Made by a program: the position numbers and the translations under genes
In this document: piece after piece, positions 59,701 to 64,000 of the stretch
Layout: the number at the start of each line of letters is the position of its first letter
How positions within the stretch are numbered: the first letter of the stretch is position 1
Assembly (NCBI GenBank): GCA_034766995.1
Contig: CM068314.1
Location: forward strand, 29,219,708 to 29,283,707
Direction of reading: 5' to 3'
DNA: 64,000 nucleotides
DNA from: Acanthacorydalis orientalis
Lineage: Eukaryota; Arthropoda; Insecta; Megaloptera; Corydalidae
The notes under the pieces: model-generated
The model's input: only the letters and a program-made list of their open reading frames with translations
Told to the model about the DNA's origin: nothing
The model's database searches: none

Positions 59701-61610
59701 TTGTGAGATTTTCTCTTTTGTTATGAATCAATCATTTACAAATAAATAAATACATCACTTATATATATATATATAACTATTTACACATACACAAAAAATA
59801 TAATAGCTACAAGTAAATACACTTATATTTATATATCTACCATTGCTTAGAATAATGCATTCTGATAATTATTTAAAAAATGTGAGAATAAATTAAAAAA
59901 AAAGATAAGTTCATCAACTAAAACTTTAAAACTATGAAAAAAAATTGATTGAGTTTATACTAAAAATTTTTTGTCTTTAATTGTTTAAATCCATAGTATA
60001 CCATAAAATATCAAAATAAATATATGGAAAAGTTATGAAAATAACAAAACAAATATGTTGTGTGAACACTAATTAATTTTAATAATAAAATTGTATCTTA
60101 AAATATATTTATTAAATTTTAATTTAAATATATATAAAAAATTATAAAATCAATAAATAGCACTACAAAGAAGTATATATATTTTCACTATAAAAAAAAT
60201 ACTTATTGTTACTTGGATTTTCTATTTCATCATTTTAAAAATCGTCGAAGAAAATCGTCGAATTCTGCTATAAATAGTGACTCATTGCTGAAAAAATATT
60301 GAAGATGAATCTTGATTTGATCTTTTTTTAAGTAAAAAGTTACACCGCTTGAAGCAAATTTATAATCACAGTCTATTTGTTTCGAATTGCTAAATCAAAT
60401 AACTAACCAACGTTTTTTTTCTTAGTAATTTATTTATTATTTCTTTAATACAATCCAACTTGAATTGTATTTGTTGTCTTTTGATTAATATTATTAGATA
60501 TTGTTTTACTGTTTTTTAAATATGTTTAGTGTATATTTTCAAAATTCAGAATATATTTAAAATAAGATACTGATTTTTTACAAAAATATCCATATAAACA
60601 CAAACATATATATATATATATATATACATATATACAATATATAGTAAAATATGTCTAAAAATGTAATAAGGGAAATTACTTAAGCTATTTAAGATTCGCG
60701 GAAGATATAATCATTCCATCATAACCATTAAAGAACTACTATATAAAACGAATAGTCTGAAAGAAAATAAAAACCAAGCTATTAATAATTTTGAACTGAA
60801 TCAAGTTCTATTAAGAAATTTGTTAATTCAGAACAATTTACTAAAGGTTTATTTATTTAAGATTATTTTATAACAAGTCTTAATTATGAACTACTACTTT
60901 CATGAATAATGATATAAAAAATAAGTCATAACTTATGAACATATATATATTTTTAACGATATATTATGAACAATTCTTAGTATATTACCTTAATAACTTC
61001 ACCAGATATTAAACAAATAAATTCATGCCATTAAAATAAAAAAAAATACATCTAACAAAGTAATCAACTACTGTGCACGGTAATAAAAAACGAATTATTT
61101 CTTTTTATTTTCTTGTGAACTTTACTAAAATGTTATCGTTCTTTAAACATCATTACCATTTAAGAATCTATTTTGATGTAAAATACGGAATTATCATTTG
61201 GAAATTACTCAATGCACACTTGGCTTGGAAAAAATATTAAAAAGTAAATATTTATACTTTATAAACATTATTTTTTTAAAATATTCATTGTTGAATTCTG
61301 TGTATAAAAATTATATAGATTTGAGTATTTTGATATTTTAATTATTTCTTGAAAGGAAAAATCAAACTTGTATGAAAAAGTATCATTTGTAAAATATATT
61401 AATTAATTGATCTAAATATTGTAGATACATTTTGTACTTTTTGCTGTAAAGCGACTCTGAATTTAATTTTTCAATATCTTAAAGCACATTGTGTCTTTTA
61501 AGAGATTTAATTTTTTTTTTGCTTATAATTGAGAAGAAATGATCATATAAGCCACTGAATTATTTTAAACATGAAATATTTGTTATATTTATTGGAATAG
61601 TTAAACGTTT

Positions 61611-61664
<54 letters not shown>

Positions 61665-61679
61665 TTGTTTCTTTGTACG
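59701..61679. other. 2 kb A+T-rich, no gene recognised
   Basis: Short (TA)n runs lie near 59758, 60606 and 61613. Confidence 0.65.
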
Positions 61680-62050
61680 CATAATAAAAGAAATGGGTCC
61701 TAATCGACTCCACCTGTTAAACAAGAGTAAAGGGTGAAATACACATGTAATCGTCTTGCTTGAACGTGTAATAGAATGTTAAATATATATTTACAAGCAT
61801 GTTCTAAAAAGAGAACCCCCTTGATGATACAAAACCCTAACATAATTCTGTATTCCACCTTATAAGTAAGTCTATACTGCAGAACGTGCGCATTCATTCA
61901 AGTCGTTTGCTTGCCACCCTAAATAAAATGGTACGACGACATAACATTGTACTTTAAAAAACGTGGTCGTTTTGCATACGGCAATATTTACTGCCGGCAA
62001 TAAATATTTTTATTTTTTTCGAATCATAAAACATAACCTTGGATGTAGTA
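61680..62050. promoter_or_regulatory. G+C-richer island
   Basis: Near-balanced blocks such as gggtcctaatcgactccacc and the imperfect palindrome tttactgccggcaataaat. The minus-strand 65-codon frame (61700-61897) has no recognised domain. Confidence 0.28.
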
Positions 62051-62437
62051 GCTCGAGGGAACAGTGAATCTTTTTTTGTGATATTTTTTTAAAACGTTTT
62101 TTGAATATTATTAATATATAAAAAAAGTTTTGTACCTGGTAACTTATTTACGAAATGAGTTCCTATGATTTATTCTTTTATTGTTATAGAGAAATACATA
62201 CGTTATATTATTCTGTACGCTTACTTTCTGTAGACACATAAAAAAACATTCTATTAGAATTACATTAAATATTAGGATATTTTCCATTTAAACGACGATT
62301 TATTTCTTCGTCCTTTTATAAAAAAAATAATGCAAATGTTTTTTATAAGAGGCATTAAGGAAATAATTAATAAAATTATTAACACCAACAATAATATTTA
62401 CAGTTGAATATAATTGTTTATAAACTGTTATTATATA

Positions 62438-62486
<49 letters not shown>

Positions 62487-62599
62487 ACAATAGTGATACC
62501 AATCAAAATTGTCCAATTATAAGTTTAAATGCACAAGTGATAGTAATTAATAATATTTAAATATTTCAGACATCATGAATATAATATATTTTTATCAAT
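62051..62599. other. A+T-rich spacer
   Basis: A (TA)n array lies at 62432-62481. Nothing else is recognised. Confidence 0.65.
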
Positions 62600-62850
62600 A
62601 TGGTTAAATTCACTTTCACAAATAATTTTTTTCAGCAGCTGCTTTCAGACTTTAATGTCGATTCCATCATTTTCAGAGCGCTAAGAAACAGTAAAAATAT
62701 AAATAAATTAAAATTAAATATGTATATATCTGTACCTCAGCATTTTCTGAGAATGATGGCATAGTCACAGAAATGTGCGTAATCAATAAAAAAATAATCA
62801 GTTATTGAACATTTTTGAGATGATGTTTTGTGTAGTTTGTAGGGCGAATG
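62600..62850. repeat. Degenerate dispersed repeat, copy B, in inverted arrangement
   Basis: On the minus strand the left half carries ATTATTTGTGAAAGTGAATT (complement of 62606-62625), the block shared with copies A, C, D and E. On the plus strand the right half carries CAGCATTTTCTGAGAATGAT near 62739 and GTTATTGAACATTTTT near 62802. TTCCATCATTTTCAGAGCGC near 62661 is the inverted counterpart of the 62739 block, so the two halves point away from each other. Confidence 0.45.
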
Positions 62851-63195
62851 AAGCTTAACAGATTTTATATTAAATATTTTAATAACTAATCGGAATGAAA
62901 AACCATCATGTTATTTTTTGATAAATATTTATTAAAATAATATAATTAGAAATTTATCACTTTTTCAGAAAGTATTTAAAAGAAATTAAAATGAAAATAG
63001 ATTAATAATTTTTAGTATTACCAAAAAGCAAACATATTTCGTATATACATAGAACTAGAGATATTAATTGTACAATATTTCTTTAACAATTGACAAATTG
63101 TGTAATTTTCAAAAAGATATAAATTATAAACAAATTAAACTAAATGTGCAGTTTTTAATATACTGTAATAACTTCCGCTATATTTAAAAATGTAC

Positions 63196-63248
<53 letters not shown>

Positions 63249-63599
63249 TAACGTAAATAAACATGTAGTTACTATGTATAAATATATGAATATATTTAAT
63301 TTTTAATAAAAATAAATACATAAAAATATAATTGAACTTAAATACATGCGTTTTGTTTAAATATGTGTCTATGAATATATATATATATACATATACATAT
63401 ACACACACACCATTACATACACATGTGTGCATGTATGTAAATGACCGAGAATAAACTAAACACTTAGAAATGTAACAAAAATTATTAAATTAATACTTCG
63501 TCTGCGTAAATTTATTATTACTAGTAATTAAAAGGTATTAAAAAGAATACGAAAATAAATTCTAAACATTAATTTTCTATTAAACATCGTACAATTACT
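62851..63599. other. A+T-rich spacer
   Basis: (TA)n arrays at 63199-63246 and 63376-63411 produce the Ile-Tyr frame on the minus strand. No gene was seen. Confidence 0.65.
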
Positions 63600-63960
63600 A
63601 GCGAAAGCAGAGTGTGAAATAAGAAAAAAATAACTAATTTAATTTTATGACGGCTATATTTATTTATACGTCTTTCAGTTCTTGCACGCAATAAACTGGC
63701 TGTATGCAAATTGTGCTACTACACAATATCCGGCAAAAAATGACCAAGCCGCATGAATATCTTCTTTAACATGAAGATATAGAGATTAATTCGTATTATA
63801 AATAGCACAATAATAATTAAAAAAGGAGTACGATGTACGAGCGTTGTTGTTTTATTTAGCGGCGTGGTAGATTTTTTATTATTAAAGCTGTTTAAAAAAT
63901 CATTAAAATTTATTCGTATGTAAATATTGTATTTACGATGGTCAGAAATAATCAAATAAT
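63600..63960. promoter_or_regulatory. G+C-richer island with perfect octamer
   Basis: Contains the POU octamer ATGCAAAT (about 63704-63711) next to TTGTG, and aagccgcatgaatatc further right. A TTTATACGTCTTTCAG tract before it could serve as a splice acceptor. The 78-codon minus-strand frame is not recognised. Confidence 0.3.
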
Positions 63961-64000
63961 TAAGAAAAAAAATGATTAAATCTCGCTCTGTGCTCGTATT

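Overview
This is a eukaryotic nuclear window that is very A+T-rich (roughly four bases in five by eye) and dominated by long (TA)n microsatellites. It contains no intact gene. The transposon families (mariner, hAT, a Tigger/pogo-like relic, TTAA-flanked elements, a LINE relic) and the pattern of short G+C-richer islands in an A+T sea fit an arthropod. A hymenopteran insect such as a bee is my best guess, but this is inference from composition and transposon types, not from a diagnostic gene. The window reads as a gene desert or the inside of very large introns. Almost all long reading frames are low-complexity (Ile-Tyr runs from TA/TATG arrays) or chance.

Layout. 1-8500: A+T-rich background with islands at 1970-2590 (perfect GC palindrome and hairpin), 3425-3580, 5021-5160 (two octamer-like direct repeats) and 8281-8510, plus a 185-bp tandem duplication at 4371-4764. 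8500-13590: (TA)n arrays, a hairpin next to TTAA near 10000, an island at 10540-10680 and the largest compound microsatellite (11194-11404). 13600-14290: internally deleted hAT element with the C-terminal dimerisation region of its transposase. 14880-15400 and 19020-19190: islands, the latter rich in GTCAC/E-box motifs and bounded by a 14-bp inverted repeat. 19804-20485: a DNA transposon of unassigned family with 22-bp terminal inverted repeats and 8-bp target duplication, carrying a partial reading frame. 22896-23442: deleted mariner inside a (TA)n array. 24170-24800 and 26740-27130: islands with octamer motif and candidate small coding segments. 28957-29467: inverted-repeat element.

32480-34680: an island, a GGGGAC-repeat element ending in TTAA, and a Tigger/pogo-like transposase relic ending in a PCNA-binding (PIP-box-like) motif. 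37510-37931: TTAA-flanked inverted-repeat element. 39000-39420: island with a perfect 10-bp hairpin. 40480-40665: LINE reverse-transcriptase relic. 43457-44178: second deleted hAT. 46836-47387: second deleted mariner, closely parallel in structure to the first. 49351-49417: tRNA-like relic, probably SINE-derived. 52229-52314: minisatellite. 55112-55183: 72-bp TTAA miniature element. Further islands lie at 54110-54400, 57300-57420, 59040-59700, 61680-62050 and 63600-63960.

A degenerate dispersed repeat, not assigned to any family I know, occurs at least five times (20690, 22340, 29525, 53290, 62600). No gene system, operon, CRISPR array or functional RNA gene was found. The interesting content is the transposon paleontology and the islands, which could be conserved regulatory elements. 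Smaller (TA)n arrays not given their own entry lie near 2654, 3217, 8524, 12786, 13528, 14502, 16549, 16686, 17097, 21775, 24119, 26091, 28915, 32766, 34897, 36139, 36579, 39719, 41672, 42863, 48200, 49103, 58174, 58742, 58899, 59758, 60606, 61613, 62432, 63199 and 63376.
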